Below are positions 49,812 to 58,640 of a DNA stretch of 64,000 bases, piece after piece. How positions within the stretch are numbered: the stretch's first letter is position 1; each line of letters starts with the position of its first letter. The DNA lies in assembly GCA_964384645.1 (NCBI GenBank), contig CAYLKL010000004.1:11000-74999 (forward strand). Reading direction: 5' to 3'. This stretch comes from DAORIO01 sp964384645 (GTDB lineage: Bacteria; Patescibacteriota; Minisyncoccia; Phycocordibacterales; UBA9973). The notes below the pieces were generated by a model, which did no database searches, was not told the origin of the DNA, and worked only from the letters and a program-made list of their open reading frames with translations. The position numbers and the translations under genes were made by a program.

Positions 49812-50885
49812 CTATTTCTTTTCGTTTAAGAAAAGAAGAGTCATCTTTTGATCCTTCGGCTCAAATAGAGTTACTTGGAAGTTATAGGTCTTTCCAAGTT
49901 CCAACATTTCTCGAAGTTTCATTTCTGAATCAAATTGAGAGTTGTGAACAAGTCCAGCAACACCTTCTTTGATAGAAACAAGCGCTCCGTGTTTGTTGTG
50001 TTTGATAACAACACCACGAACGATATCACCTTTGTTTATTTTTCCTTCAAATTCTTTCCAAGGATTTTCTCGTAGAGCTTTGATAGATAGAGAAACTTTT
50101 CCTTCTTTGATTTCAATAATTTTAGCTTTTACTTTGTCTCCAACTTTGAATCGAGATTTTGTATCATCAACTAGACCCCAATCAATTTCTGAAATGTGAA
50201 CAAGTCCTTCTAGTCCTTCTTCAAGTTTTAGAAATACTCCGAAGTCTACTATTCCAGTTACAGTACATTCAACTTCATCTCCGAGAACATATTTGTTGAC
50301 CATATTATCCCTTACTTCTGTGTCAGATCCTTTTTCAGAGAAAATAAGTTTTCCTTCTTTTGGTAGGGCATTGATAACAATAACGCTGATCTTTTCTCCA
50401 ACAAGCTTTTTAAGTTCGTGGTAGATTTTGTCTTTGTCTGAATCATTTACTCGTGGATAGTGTTCAGGTCGTAATTGACTTGCAGGTAGAAAACCAGAAA
50501 TACCTTGCCAGTCTAAAATAAGACCACCTTTGTTTGCATCTTTGATCGGGATTTCAAGAACAGTCTTTGATTTGATAAGTCTGTCTGCTTCACTCCAAAT
50601 AAGTGCTTGTTTAGCTTCTTTTAGAGATAGTTCAAAATAACCATCAGGATTGTTTATATCAACGATTTTCGCCTTGATAACATCTCCGATACTTACTTTC
50701 TTGATTATTTCTTTTGCGTTTTGAAATTCTTTACCATAAATAATACCTGTTCCAAATGGGGCAAGTGATATATAGATAGAAGATTTATCGATAGCAATAA
50801 CCGGACCTTCAACTAATGAATCGATTGTTGGCGGATTTGCCTCTTTTTCAACTAATGTCTTTAATTCTGCGTTTGTGTCAATCAT
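49812..50885 (-). CDS. rpsA: 30S ribosomal protein S1
   Basis: 357 residues with four S1 RNA-binding OB-folds (about 22-90, 105-170, 193-262, 278-349). The third and fourth are the most typical: G-D-E-V-E-C-T-V-T-G-I-V-D-F-G-V-F-L-K-L ... G-L-V-H-I-S-E-I and G-D-I-V-R-G-V-V-I-K-H-N-K-H-G-A ... G-L-V-H-N-S-Q. It is shorter than the six-domain E. coli S1, as is common outside Proteobacteria. Its leader has a terminator-like hairpin just before the start. Confidence 0.94.
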   Translation of the reverse strand: MIDTNAELKTLVEKEANPPTIDSLVEGPVIAIDKSSIYISLAPFGTGIIYGKEFQNAKEIIKKVSIGDVIKAKIVDINNPDGYFELSLKEAKQALIWSEADRLIKSKTVLEIPIKDANKGGLILDWQGISGFLPASQLRPEHYPRVNDSDKDKIYHELKKLVGEKISVIVINALPKEGKLIFSEKGSDTEVRDNMVNKYVLGDEVECTVTGIVDFGVFLKLEEGLEGLVHISEIDWGLVDDTKSRFKVGDKVKAKIIEIKEGKVSLSIKALRENPWKEFEGKINKGDIVRGVVIKHNKHGALVSIKEGVAGLVHNSQFDSEMKLREMLELGKTYNFQVTLFEPKDQKMTLLFLNEKK

Positions 50886-51025
50886 AATTTTTTCAATAAA
50901 AAAAACCGTTTGGCGGTTTTGTAATAATTTCTCGGGTTTCAGGTGTTTTTTCTAACCTGAGGGTTATTCCAAGAAAGTACCGCTAGTAATGGAGAGATTT
51001 TGCCACAAGAGCCGGTATTTTGCAA
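50886..51025 (-). promoter_or_regulatory. rpsA promoter and leader with attenuator-like hairpin
   Basis: Minus strand: TTGCAA (51025-51020), 17 bp, CAAAAT (51002-50997), then a ~105-nt leader. In it CAGGT...ACCTG forms one hairpin (about 50939-50959). AAAACCG...CGGTTTTTTTT (50894-50920) forms an intrinsic terminator ending about ten bases before the rpsA start codon. This arrangement fits autogenous attenuation by S1; that is inference. Confidence 0.6.
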
Positions 51026-51098
51026 GACTATTGTAAAAAGACGTAAATATGGTATTATTTCGCAGAACCTAATTCGAACCTATAAAAACCTAAAATGT

Positions 51099-51587
51099 AT
51101 GAATGAAATAAACAAAAAAATTGAAATTTCTGTATTCCTAAAGAAACTTAACCCAGCTGAAATTTTAACTGAATTTAATCTGATTGATTACAAAATTAAA
51201 TACCTTATTGGTGTTTTGGCAGTCCTATCTTTGTTTTTATTTTCGCTTTCAATTGTCAGACTGCTTGTTGAAAAAAAATCTGACACAATAGAAAAGATAA
51301 GGAAGTCTGAGTACTTGTATGTGTATTCTGGTGTAGTTTTTGTCATGGCGTTGGTTTTGACTGTGTTTTCTATGAATGATAATTTTTTCTTTGTATACCT
51401 TGTTGCTGGATTTTTCCTTTTTGTCGTTATAATTTTATTGACCGGATATGTTTTTAAATCATTTTTTGATAGCTCAAAGAATAAAATCAAAGCAGAATCT
51501 ACAGTTAATTCATCTTCTCAAAATGTAAGGGTGATCAAGAGTTTTGAAAATAGAAAAGAAGACTATGAAGAACATTTGGGCATTTGA
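51099..51587 (+). CDS. Membrane protein, 162 residues
   Basis: The start is at 51099. The frame is open to 51000, but the promoter (TTGTAA 51031-51036, 16 bp, TATTAT 51053-51058) lies inside that extension. It has three hydrophobic helices (about 34-53, 75-93, 99-118) and a charged C-terminal tail (S-K-N-K-I-K-A-E-S, E-N-R-K-E-D-Y-E-E-H). No family recognised. Its promoter overlaps that of rpsA on the other strand. Confidence 0.6.
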   Translation: MNEINKKIEISVFLKKLNPAEILTEFNLIDYKIKYLIGVLAVLSLFLFSLSIVRLLVEKKSDTIEKIRKSEYLYVYSGVVFVMALVLTVFSMNDNFFFVYLVAGFFLFVVIILLTGYVFKSFFDSSKNKIKAESTVNSSSQNVRVIKSFENRKEDYEEHLGI

Positions 51588-51605
51588 TCATAAGAATCCA
51601 AAACC

Positions 51606-51642
51606 GCAAAACCTATGGGTAAATCCCCTAGGTTTTTTTTAT
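51606..51642 (+). terminator. Terminator after the 51099 gene
   Basis: AAAACCTATGGG pairs with CCCCTAGGTTTTTTTT. Confidence 0.85.
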
Positions 51643-51663
51643 TATTTTTGGTAAAATACAGCT

Positions 51664-52275
51664 ATGATTATCACATATCACGGGGGTCAGTGCGTCAAAA
51701 TTGTATATGGTGATACAACGATTGCAATTAACCCAGGTTCAAAATCTACAAAAATTTCAAGTTCTTTTGGGGCAGATATTGCTTTGTCTTCTGCAAATAT
51801 TGAAGAAACAAACGGTTTCGACAGTGTTACGCGTGGAGACAAAGAACCTTTTAAAATTTCAGGTCCAGGAGAGTACGAAGTAAAAGACGTAATGATAAAG
51901 GGGGTGGGGGTAACTTCAAGTAAAGATGGAAAAGAATTTATGAATACTGCTTATTCTTTTATGATCGACAGCATTAATTGTTTAGTTTTAGGTCCTATAA
52001 ACGAGCCTATACCAACTGAAAAAAGAGAAAACCTAGGAACTCCAGACATAGTATTTTTAACAATATCAAATATGAAGATCTCTGATGCATACAAGCATGC
52101 TGTTTCTTATGATCCTAGTATTATAATTCCACTTGATTACGAGGCAGATAAAAACTTGTTAGCTCAATTTTTGAAAGAGGCAGGGCAAAATCCAAAGGCA
52201 GAAGAAAAATTGGTTTACAAAAAGAAAGATTTAGACGGAAAAGAGGCTGAAGTAGCTATTTTAGAAAAAGTTTAA
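51664..52275 (+). CDS. Metallo-beta-lactamase-fold protein lacking the metal motif
   Basis: 203 residues. I-T-Y-H-G-G-Q-C-V-K-I (3-13) and the G-P-G-E-Y-E-V-K-D-V-M-I-K-G-V-G block (about 67-82) are those of the UPF0173-like branch of the MBL fold. Where H-x-H-x-D-H should stand there is S-S-A-N-I-E-E-T-N-G (about 42-51), so metal-dependent hydrolysis is unlikely. TGG-TAAAAT is six bases before the ATG. It is the first gene of a run leading into gyrA. Confidence 0.82.
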   Translation: MIITYHGGQCVKIVYGDTTIAINPGSKSTKISSSFGADIALSSANIEETNGFDSVTRGDKEPFKISGPGEYEVKDVMIKGVGVTSSKDGKEFMNTAYSFMIDSINCLVLGPINEPIPTEKRENLGTPDIVFLTISNMKISDAYKHAVSYDPSIIIPLDYEADKNLLAQFLKEAGQNPKAEEKLVYKKKDLDGKEAEVAILEKV

Positions 52276-52277
52276 AA

Positions 52278-52610
52278 ATGAAGCAATTTATAAGACAACT
52301 TAGAAAAAAGCCAGCACACGTAAAAGAGAGAATTGCTCTCGGTACAACTTTTGTTGGCACAATTGTTTTGGTTTTCTTCTGGGTTACTATTGTTAGGTAT
52401 GAAATTTTGCCAAAACAAAACTTGGCTAAATCAAAATCACCGTTTGAAACAGTTGGTGATATATTTAAGTCTGCTTATAAGGGAACTGTTGCGAGCGTTG
52501 GCAGTATCGGAAGTACTGAAGATAAAAATATCGGTGAAGGAAAGTTGATCGTTGTTCCACAGGAAGAAGTTTACGGGAAAAGTAGTAATAGTTTAGAATT
52601 AAGTCAATAA
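52278..52610 (+). CDS. Single-pass membrane protein upstream of gyrA
   Basis: 110 residues: a basic N-terminus (R-Q-L-R-K-K-P-A-H-V-K-E-R), one membrane helix (about 20-40), then a polar tail, probably outside. The M-R...K-P-x-H-V-K/R-x-R-I-A start is one I recall from Patescibacteria proteins beside gyrA. No function known. Two bases after the preceding stop and six before gyrA. Confidence 0.7.
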   Translation: MKQFIRQLRKKPAHVKERIALGTTFVGTIVLVFFWVTIVRYEILPKQNLAKSKSPFETVGDIFKSAYKGTVASVGSIGSTEDKNIGEGKLIVVPQEEVYGKSSNSLELSQ

Positions 52611-52616
52611 AATTTT

Positions 52617-55088
52617 ATGTCAGGAAAAGATAAATACAGAGATAAGTCTAAAGACGAAGGTGAAAAGAAAAATGAAATTGTTTTAGATACAAATATTGTT
52701 ACTGAAATGAGAGAATCATACATTGCGTACGCGATGTCTGTTATTGTTTCTCGAGCGCTTCCTGATGTACGAGACGGATTGAAACCAGTTCATCGAAGAA
52801 TTCTTTATGCTATGCACGAAATGGGACTTACTTCTGGTTCTCGTCCGCGTAAATCAGCTGCGGTTGTTGGAGATGTTTTGGGAAAGTATCACCCTCATGG
52901 TGACACAGCTGTTTATGATTCTATGGTTAACATGGCGCAACCTTTCGGCTATAGATATCCGTTGATTATAGGACAAGGAAACTTCGGTTCTATTGATGGT
53001 GATGGAGCAGCGGCGATGCGTTACACCGAAGCAAAAATGGCAAAAATTTCAAGTGAACTTTTGCGTGATTTGGAAAAAGATACTGTTTTAATGCGACCAA
53101 ACTACGACGGAACAAGAAAAGAACCGTCAGTTTTGCCTACTCAAGTTCCAAGTCTTCTATTGAACGGAACTCTCGGGATTGCTGTTGGAATGGCGACAAA
53201 TATTCCCCCACATAATTTGACTGAAGTAATAGATGCAACAAATCATCTTTTGGAAAAACCAGATTCTACAACTGAAGATTTGCTTGAGTTTGTGCAAGGT
53301 CCAGATTTTCCACTTGGCGGAGTTGTTTATGGAGCAAAAGATATTGCACATGCGTATACTACAGGCCGAGGCGGTGTTGTTGTTCGTGGAGAGGCAGAAA
53401 TTGTTGAGAATAAATCGGGTGTTTATCAAATTATAATTACATCTTTACCTTTTCGTGTTAATAAATCCGCTCTTATGGAAGCAATTGCTGAACTTGTTTC
53501 AGAAAAAAAATTAGAAGGCATAAAATCTCTTGAAGACCTTTCGACAACTGATATTCGAGTGGTTCTTACTTTGAAAAATGGAGCTCAACCACAAAGAATT
53601 TTAAATTACATTTATAAACATACTCAACTCGAATCAACTTTCCACTACAACTGTGTGGCGCTTGTTGATGGTGTACCACAAACTCTTTCTCTAAAATCAA
53701 TGCTTTCTGAGTTCATTGCTCACCGCGAAATAGTTATAAGAAAAAGAAGTGAGTATGATTTGAAAAAAGCTCAAGAGAGAGAGCATATTTTACTTGGTCT
53801 GAAGAAAGCACTCGATCATATCGACAAAGTTATTTCTACAATTCGAGCTTCGAAAGATGCCGCAATTGCAAAACTAAACTTGATTAAAGAATTTAAATTT
53901 TCAGAACTTCAAGCTGTTGCGATTTTGGAAATGCGTTTGCAAAAACTTGCAGGACTTGAGCGAAAGGCAGTTGAAAGTGAATTGAAAGAAAAGCAAGATT
54001 TCATTAAGGAAATGCAAGAGTTGTTGGCAAGTCCAAAGAAAATCAAAAAAGTTATTTCTGATGAATTGGCAAAAATAAAAGAACAATTTGGTGACGAAAG
54101 AAGAACAAAAGTTGTAAAAGGTGGTCTAAAGAGTATGTCTGATGAAGATTTGATTCCTGACAAAGAATCTCTTTTGGTATTTTCTTCTGGTGGGTATGTA
54201 AAAAGAACTGATCCTTCTGAATATAGAATGCAAAAGCGTGGCGGTGTTGGAGTTATCGACCTTGAAACAAAAGAAGAAGATTTTGTAAATATGCTAGTTT
54301 CAGCTAGTTCACATACAGATCTCTTGTTCTTTACCGATCTTGGAAAGGCATATCAAATAAAAATGTATGAACTACCTGAAGGTAAGCGTGCTACAAAAGG
54401 AAAATCAATTATGAACTATTTGTCGCTTTCAGAAAATGAAAATGTTACTTCAATTATTCCAATGTCTAAAGACGTAAAAGCAAAAGATGTGTCTTTGATG
54501 TTGGTGACAGAATCCGGAGTTGCTAAAAAAGTAAAAGCAGATGGGTTTAAGGACGTTAGACGCAGTGGACTTATTGCTATAAAACTATCAAAGGGCGACA
54601 AATTGCTATCTGCAAATTTTGTTGAAAAAGGAGATGAGGTTATTTTGGGAACAAAAGAAGGGCAAGCTATTAGATTTAAAGAATCAGACATCCGCGAAAT
54701 GGGTAGAACAGCAAGTGGTGTAAAAGCAATGCGTCTTCCAAAGGCAGATTTGATAATCGGAACAGGGGTAATAAAGAAAGATGAAAAAGATGTTTTCTTT
54801 TTGACAATGAGTGAAAATGGTCTTGGTAAAAAATCAAAAATTTCTGAATATAAAGTTCAAAAAAGAGCGGGAAGTGGAATAAAGACTGCAAAGGTCACAA
54901 GTAAAACAGGTAAGTTGGTTATTGCTCAAGTTGTAAGAGAAGAAGGGGGAATTATTGCCATCTCAAAGAAGGGGCAAGTTATAAAAGTTGAACAAAGTGC
55001 AATTCCAGTATTAGGTAGACAGACACAAGGTGTTACAATAATGAAGTTAAGAGCAGGAGACGGAATCGCGTCACTTGCGATAATGTAA
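52617..55088 (+). CDS. gyrA: DNA gyrase subunit A
   Basis: 823 residues. The breakage-reunion domain opens with M-R-E-S-Y-I-A-Y-A-M-S-V-I-V-S-R-A-L-P-D-V-R-D-G-L-K-P-V-H-R-R (about 31-61). H-P-H-G-D-T-A-V-Y (about 99-107) and the catalytic tyrosine in A-A-M-R-Y-T-E (about 139-145) follow. The C-terminal pinwheel begins near 515. The GyrA-box reads Q-K-R-G-G-V-G (about 540-546), with Val in place of the usual basic residue, so it is a slightly altered gyrase box. No gyrB nearby. Confidence 0.97.
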   Translation: MSGKDKYRDKSKDEGEKKNEIVLDTNIVTEMRESYIAYAMSVIVSRALPDVRDGLKPVHRRILYAMHEMGLTSGSRPRKSAAVVGDVLGKYHPHGDTAVYDSMVNMAQPFGYRYPLIIGQGNFGSIDGDGAAAMRYTEAKMAKISSELLRDLEKDTVLMRPNYDGTRKEPSVLPTQVPSLLLNGTLGIAVGMATNIPPHNLTEVIDATNHLLEKPDSTTEDLLEFVQGPDFPLGGVVYGAKDIAHAYTTGRGGVVVRGEAEIVENKSGVYQIIITSLPFRVNKSALMEAIAELVSEKKLEGIKSLEDLSTTDIRVVLTLKNGAQPQRILNYIYKHTQLESTFHYNCVALVDGVPQTLSLKSMLSEFIAHREIVIRKRSEYDLKKAQEREHILLGLKKALDHIDKVISTIRASKDAAIAKLNLIKEFKFSELQAVAILEMRLQKLAGLERKAVESELKEKQDFIKEMQELLASPKKIKKVISDELAKIKEQFGDERRTKVVKGGLKSMSDEDLIPDKESLLVFSSGGYVKRTDPSEYRMQKRGGVGVIDLETKEEDFVNMLVSASSHTDLLFFTDLGKAYQIKMYELPEGKRATKGKSIMNYLSLSENENVTSIIPMSKDVKAKDVSLMLVTESGVAKKVKADGFKDVRRSGLIAIKLSKGDKLLSANFVEKGDEVILGTKEGQAIRFKESDIREMGRTASGVKAMRLPKADLIIGTGVIKKDEKDVFFLTMSENGLGKKSKISEYKVQKRAGSGIKTAKVTSKTGKLVIAQVVREEGGIIAISKKGQVIKVEQSAIPVLGRQTQGVTIMKLRAGDGIASLAIM

Positions 55089-55096
55089 TTTTTAAA

Positions 55097-55633
55097 ATGT
55101 TAGGTAACTTTTCAAATCCAAGCCAGATATTAGAAGAAGTTGGTGTTAGTAAGGGTTTAGTTGTTGCAGATTTTGGTGCAGGTAGTGGGCCTTATACTTT
55201 TTCAGTGGCGAGAATTACGGGGATGGAGGGAAAAGTTTATGCACTAGAAGTCCAAAAAGATTTAGTTGAAAAATTAAAATCTGAAGCAGAAAAAAACCAC
55301 CTAACAAATGTTTCTCCTATTTGGTGTAATATCGAAAAAATCGGCGGGACAAAAATAGCAGATAATGTTATTGATTTGGCTATTGTAGCAAATGTCTTTT
55401 TTCAAATTGAGGACAAAAAAACTTTCTTGAAGGAACTTTTTAGAGTATTAAAACCAAACGGTAAGGTTTTATTTATTGATTGGTCCGATTCTTATGGAGG
55501 AATGGGACCTGCGCCAACATCTGTTGTTAGAGAAACAGATGCAATTTCTATTTTTTCGCAAAATGGTTTTAAAAATGACAGAAATGTTAATGCAGGCGGA
55601 CATCACTATGGTATAATTTTTGGTAAGAATTAA
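55097..55633 (+). CDS. Class I SAM-dependent methyltransferase
   Basis: 178 residues. Motif I V-V-A-D-F-G-A-G-S-G-P-Y-T-F (about 22-35), A-L-E-V-Q-K-D-L at the end of strand 2, V-I-D-L-A-I-V-A-N-V-F-F-Q-I and F-R-V-L-K-P-N-G-K-V-L-F-I-D-W. It is the UbiE/Methyltransf_11-like type; the substrate is unknown. Eight bases after gyrA and probably co-transcribed with it. Confidence 0.88.
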   Translation: MLGNFSNPSQILEEVGVSKGLVVADFGAGSGPYTFSVARITGMEGKVYALEVQKDLVEKLKSEAEKNHLTNVSPIWCNIEKIGGTKIADNVIDLAIVANVFFQIEDKKTFLKELFRVLKPNGKVLFIDWSDSYGGMGPAPTSVVRETDAISIFSQNGFKNDRNVNAGGHHYGIIFGKN

Positions 55634-55636
55634 AAA

Positions 55637-55780
55637 ATGAATTTTGTAGAAGAAAGAATATTGATTAAACTACAGAAATTCATAAAAAATATTTTTTCCG
55701 TATCAAAATTTATGTTTTATTATAAAAATAATTTAAGAGTGGGCGCTTCGCACCATTTTTCACTACGAGATGAAAAATAA
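55637..55780 (+). CDS. Possible small basic protein, 47 residues
   Basis: An ATG at 55637 starts a 47-codon frame rich in Lys, Phe and Ile, ending TAA eleven bases into the next gene. It fills an otherwise empty 137-base gap. No family and no clear ribosome site; may be fortuitous. Confidence 0.3.
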   Translation: MNFVEERILIKLQKFIKNIFSVSKFMFYYKNNLRVGASHHFSLRDEK

Positions 55781-57074
55781 TTTTCAAATAATTGTCTTAA
55801 CTGTTTTTGTGGCAGTTCTTGTTGTGGGTGTTTTGATGTTTTCTGGTTTTATCGGTCCAGATATAGGTAGTAGTAATTCTGATAAGGTTACAGGAACTGC
55901 AATTATTTGGGGAACATTGCCACAAGGTGAGGTGAATGATGTTTTTGCAAAGCTTTACGCAGGTTCAGATTACAACATTTCTTACGTTCAAAAATCAGAA
56001 GAAACATATAGAGAATCTCTTTTAGAAGCTTTTTCCTCTGGGGCAGGTCCTGACTTGTTTTTTGTAACTGACCAAAACGTCGCATCTTTTGAGAGTAAAA
56101 TAATTCCATTTACTTACGAGCAATTCAACCAAAGAGATTTTAAGAGTACTTTTATTACGGAAGCTGATTTATTTAGCGGTCCACTTGGGTACAGTGCAAT
56201 ACCGGTATTAATTGATCCTATAGTTATGTATTGGAACAAGGGTATTTTTGATTCAACTGGAATTGCAGATGTTCCAAAGACTTGGGAAGAGGTTAAAAGT
56301 ATAACGCCTACACTAACTAAAAAAACAGATAGCGGAATTATTTCACAAAGTGCAATAGCGCTTAGTTTTATGGATAATGTTTCTCATAAAAAAGAATTAT
56401 TATCATTGTTGTTACTCCAACAGGGTAATGGCGTTTCGGAAAGATCTAAAACAGGTAGCATAAAACCATTGTTTCAAGAGGAGAATATTGAATTACAAAA
56501 AAGCTATGCAGAAATTGCTGGCGATACGATGATTTCTTTTGTTGACCCACTTTCACCTACTTATACCTGGAACAGAGGTTTAAATAATGATTTGGAAAGA
56601 TTTACGACAAGCCAAGTTGCAATGTATCTAGGTAAAGCATCGGAATTATTTAAAATTCAAGAAAAAAATCCAAATTTAAATTTTGACGTTTCTTTTGTTC
56701 CACAAAATAATTTAAATACCAGAGTTACATATGGAGAATTGCATGGAATTGCTTTGTCAAAATTTACTCAAAACAGCACAGTAGCGTATCAAGTTGTTTT
56801 CGATATGATCTCTTCTAATTTTCAAACAAAAATTTCGAGTGCGCTGTCTTTGCCTCCAGTAAGAAGAGATTTACTTTCTCAGAGGCCTCCAAATCCATAT
56901 GCAGGTACTTTTTTTGACGCAGCATTGTCTGCGAGAGGCTGGCTTGACCCGAATGATAAAAAAACAGAACAAATTTTTAAAGATATGTTTGATGCAATGT
57001 TTTCAAATTCACTTAACCCTAGAAGCGCAGTCAGTCGAGCTGCTTCAGAATTTTCTTTGATAGGAAATTTTTAG
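55770..57074 (+). CDS. Extracellular solute-binding protein, membrane anchored
   Basis: 434 residues: an N-terminal helix (about 7-27) with no lipobox, then the two-lobe fold of family 1 (sugar-type) binding proteins. T-A-I-I-W-G-T-L (about 43-50), G-A-G-P-D-L-F-F-V-T-D (about 91-101), Y-W-N-K-G-I-F-D-S-T-G-I (about 152-163) followed by P-K-T-W-E-E-V, and V-A-M-Y-L-G-K-A-S-E-L late in the chain are family blocks. No permease or ATPase genes are here. It may have been recruited for surface binding, given the T4SS-pilin genes that follow. Confidence 0.88.
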   Translation: MKNNFQIIVLTVFVAVLVVGVLMFSGFIGPDIGSSNSDKVTGTAIIWGTLPQGEVNDVFAKLYAGSDYNISYVQKSEETYRESLLEAFSSGAGPDLFFVTDQNVASFESKIIPFTYEQFNQRDFKSTFITEADLFSGPLGYSAIPVLIDPIVMYWNKGIFDSTGIADVPKTWEEVKSITPTLTKKTDSGIISQSAIALSFMDNVSHKKELLSLLLLQQGNGVSERSKTGSIKPLFQEENIELQKSYAEIAGDTMISFVDPLSPTYTWNRGLNNDLERFTTSQVAMYLGKASELFKIQEKNPNLNFDVSFVPQNNLNTRVTYGELHGIALSKFTQNSTVAYQVVFDMISSNFQTKISSALSLPPVRRDLLSQRPPNPYAGTFFDAALSARGWLDPNDKKTEQIFKDMFDAMFSNSLNPRSAVSRAASEFSLIGNF

Positions 57075-57077
57075 AAT

Positions 57078-58622
57078 ATGAATTTTAAAAAAACATTATC
57101 TTTAATTTTAGTTTTTTGTTTTTTTTCCTTACCCTTTTTTTCTTTTGCTCAGAGTCAAAATCCTGCACCAACTTATAACCACACAACAGTAGGAGAGACT
57201 TCGGCTGTAATAGAAGGCACTATATTTGGTTCTGGTTTAAATTTAGGTTATGCAATAATCTTTGGAGCTATTCCTCAATTTTTAATAAACGTTGCACCGA
57301 TTATTCCAAATATTGACGGAAGTTATTCTATAAAAATAAATAACCTTCTTGGAAGTACTAATTATTATTATCAAATGGTTTATGGTCCAACTGCTTCTGC
57401 TGTCGGTCCTGTGAAAACTTTTAAGACAACAGCTTCAAGTCTTATTTTGAACCACCAAGACATAAATCAGGCAGGGGCTAAAATTGTCGGAACAGTTTCT
57501 CCTGGGCATCCAAATTTTATAATTAAATATGGAAAAACGACAGATATAAAAGACGGGTCTTTTTCTTTAGGTATAGATTCTTATGGTGGTTTTAGTCAGT
57601 ATTTTCCGTTAAGTTTTCCACCCGAAACAACTGTTTTTTACAGAGCTGTTGATCCAGTTTTACATTTTGTCTATTATTCACCGCTTAAAAGTTTTACAAC
57701 TATTTCAGAAAGTGTAAATTTTGATATTAGAAATTTAACTTCGTCTTCTGTGTCTATTTTTGGAAGTGTTACAAACGGAACGCCTGCACCAAGAGTTCTT
57801 TTGTCTATAGACGGCCCTGTTTCACCACAAACGGTAGAAATTCAAAATGACCCAGTCCTCGACGAGACAAATAGCTGGCAGGCAAACTTTAATGGATTAG
57901 AGCCTAATACAAAATATTTTGCACGTGTCGCAAAAAGGTCTGACCCAACGTATACATATTTGATTAAAGATTTTACAACCACTTCCTCTGATGTTGTTTT
58001 ACAATTTTTTAATGTTACAGATGTATCAATGAAAGTTTCCGGTAATTTACCTTTTGGTACAGATTCTATTATTCTTTGTTTTGCTACAGATAAAACAAAT
58101 TTAGTCACGTCACCAGATTGTGGAAGTGGTCCAATTTCAGAAGCTGTTTTAGATAGTTCAGTTTTTGAAACAACAATTACAAACTTGGCGCCAAATACTA
58201 TCTATTATTTTGTAGTAAGGAATGAGACAAACACAAAAGACATAAGTGAAGTTTTTGAAATTCAAACTTTCCCTCCGGCGGGTCCTGGAAATATTGGTAA
58301 CGATATTGTTTTGCCGGTCGGACCCGATTCATTGGTTCCTTGCAAGGGATTGGATTGTGATTTTAATAGTTTGATGAAACTTGCAAACAATATAATTGAT
58401 TTTCTTTTGAAAAGAATCGCGCTTCCTATTTTCGCTCTTATATTTGCGTACGTTGGATGGTTGTATATGTCTAGTGCAGCAAACCCTTCTCAGAGAAGTA
58501 AGGCAAAAGGTATTTTAATAAATTCTGTTGTGGGTTTCATAATAGCTATGGCAGCGTTTTTGATAATAGAATTGATTCTAACCACTCTTGGGTATGAGGG
58601 GATAAGTTTTATTAATTTTTAA
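57078..58622 (+). CDS. T4SS-pilin-like protein with fibronectin-type ectodomain
   Basis: 514 residues. Signal peptide 1-24 (ending F-S-F-A-Q). Four or more fibronectin-III-like repeats (about 30-410), each starting near T-S-A-V-I-E-G, S-S-V-S-I-F-G or S-M-K-V-S-G and ending with L-x-P-N-T-x-Y-x-F/Y. The C-terminal ~90 residues hold two membrane helices joined by N-P-S-Q-R-S-K-A-K-G, the VirB2/TrbC-like T4SS-pilin arrangement. The fusion puts a large adhesive-looking domain on a pilin-type base. Three bases after the solute-binding gene. Confidence 0.82.
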   Translation: MNFKKTLSLILVFCFFSLPFFSFAQSQNPAPTYNHTTVGETSAVIEGTIFGSGLNLGYAIIFGAIPQFLINVAPIIPNIDGSYSIKINNLLGSTNYYYQMVYGPTASAVGPVKTFKTTASSLILNHQDINQAGAKIVGTVSPGHPNFIIKYGKTTDIKDGSFSLGIDSYGGFSQYFPLSFPPETTVFYRAVDPVLHFVYYSPLKSFTTISESVNFDIRNLTSSSVSIFGSVTNGTPAPRVLLSIDGPVSPQTVEIQNDPVLDETNSWQANFNGLEPNTKYFARVAKRSDPTYTYLIKDFTTTSSDVVLQFFNVTDVSMKVSGNLPFGTDSIILCFATDKTNLVTSPDCGSGPISEAVLDSSVFETTITNLAPNTIYYFVVRNETNTKDISEVFEIQTFPPAGPGNIGNDIVLPVGPDSLVPCKGLDCDFNSLMKLANNIIDFLLKRIALPIFALIFAYVGWLYMSSAANPSQRSKAKGILINSVVGFIIAMAAFLIIELILTTLGYEGISFINF

Positions 58623-58640
58623 TATAAAATTTGACTATAT

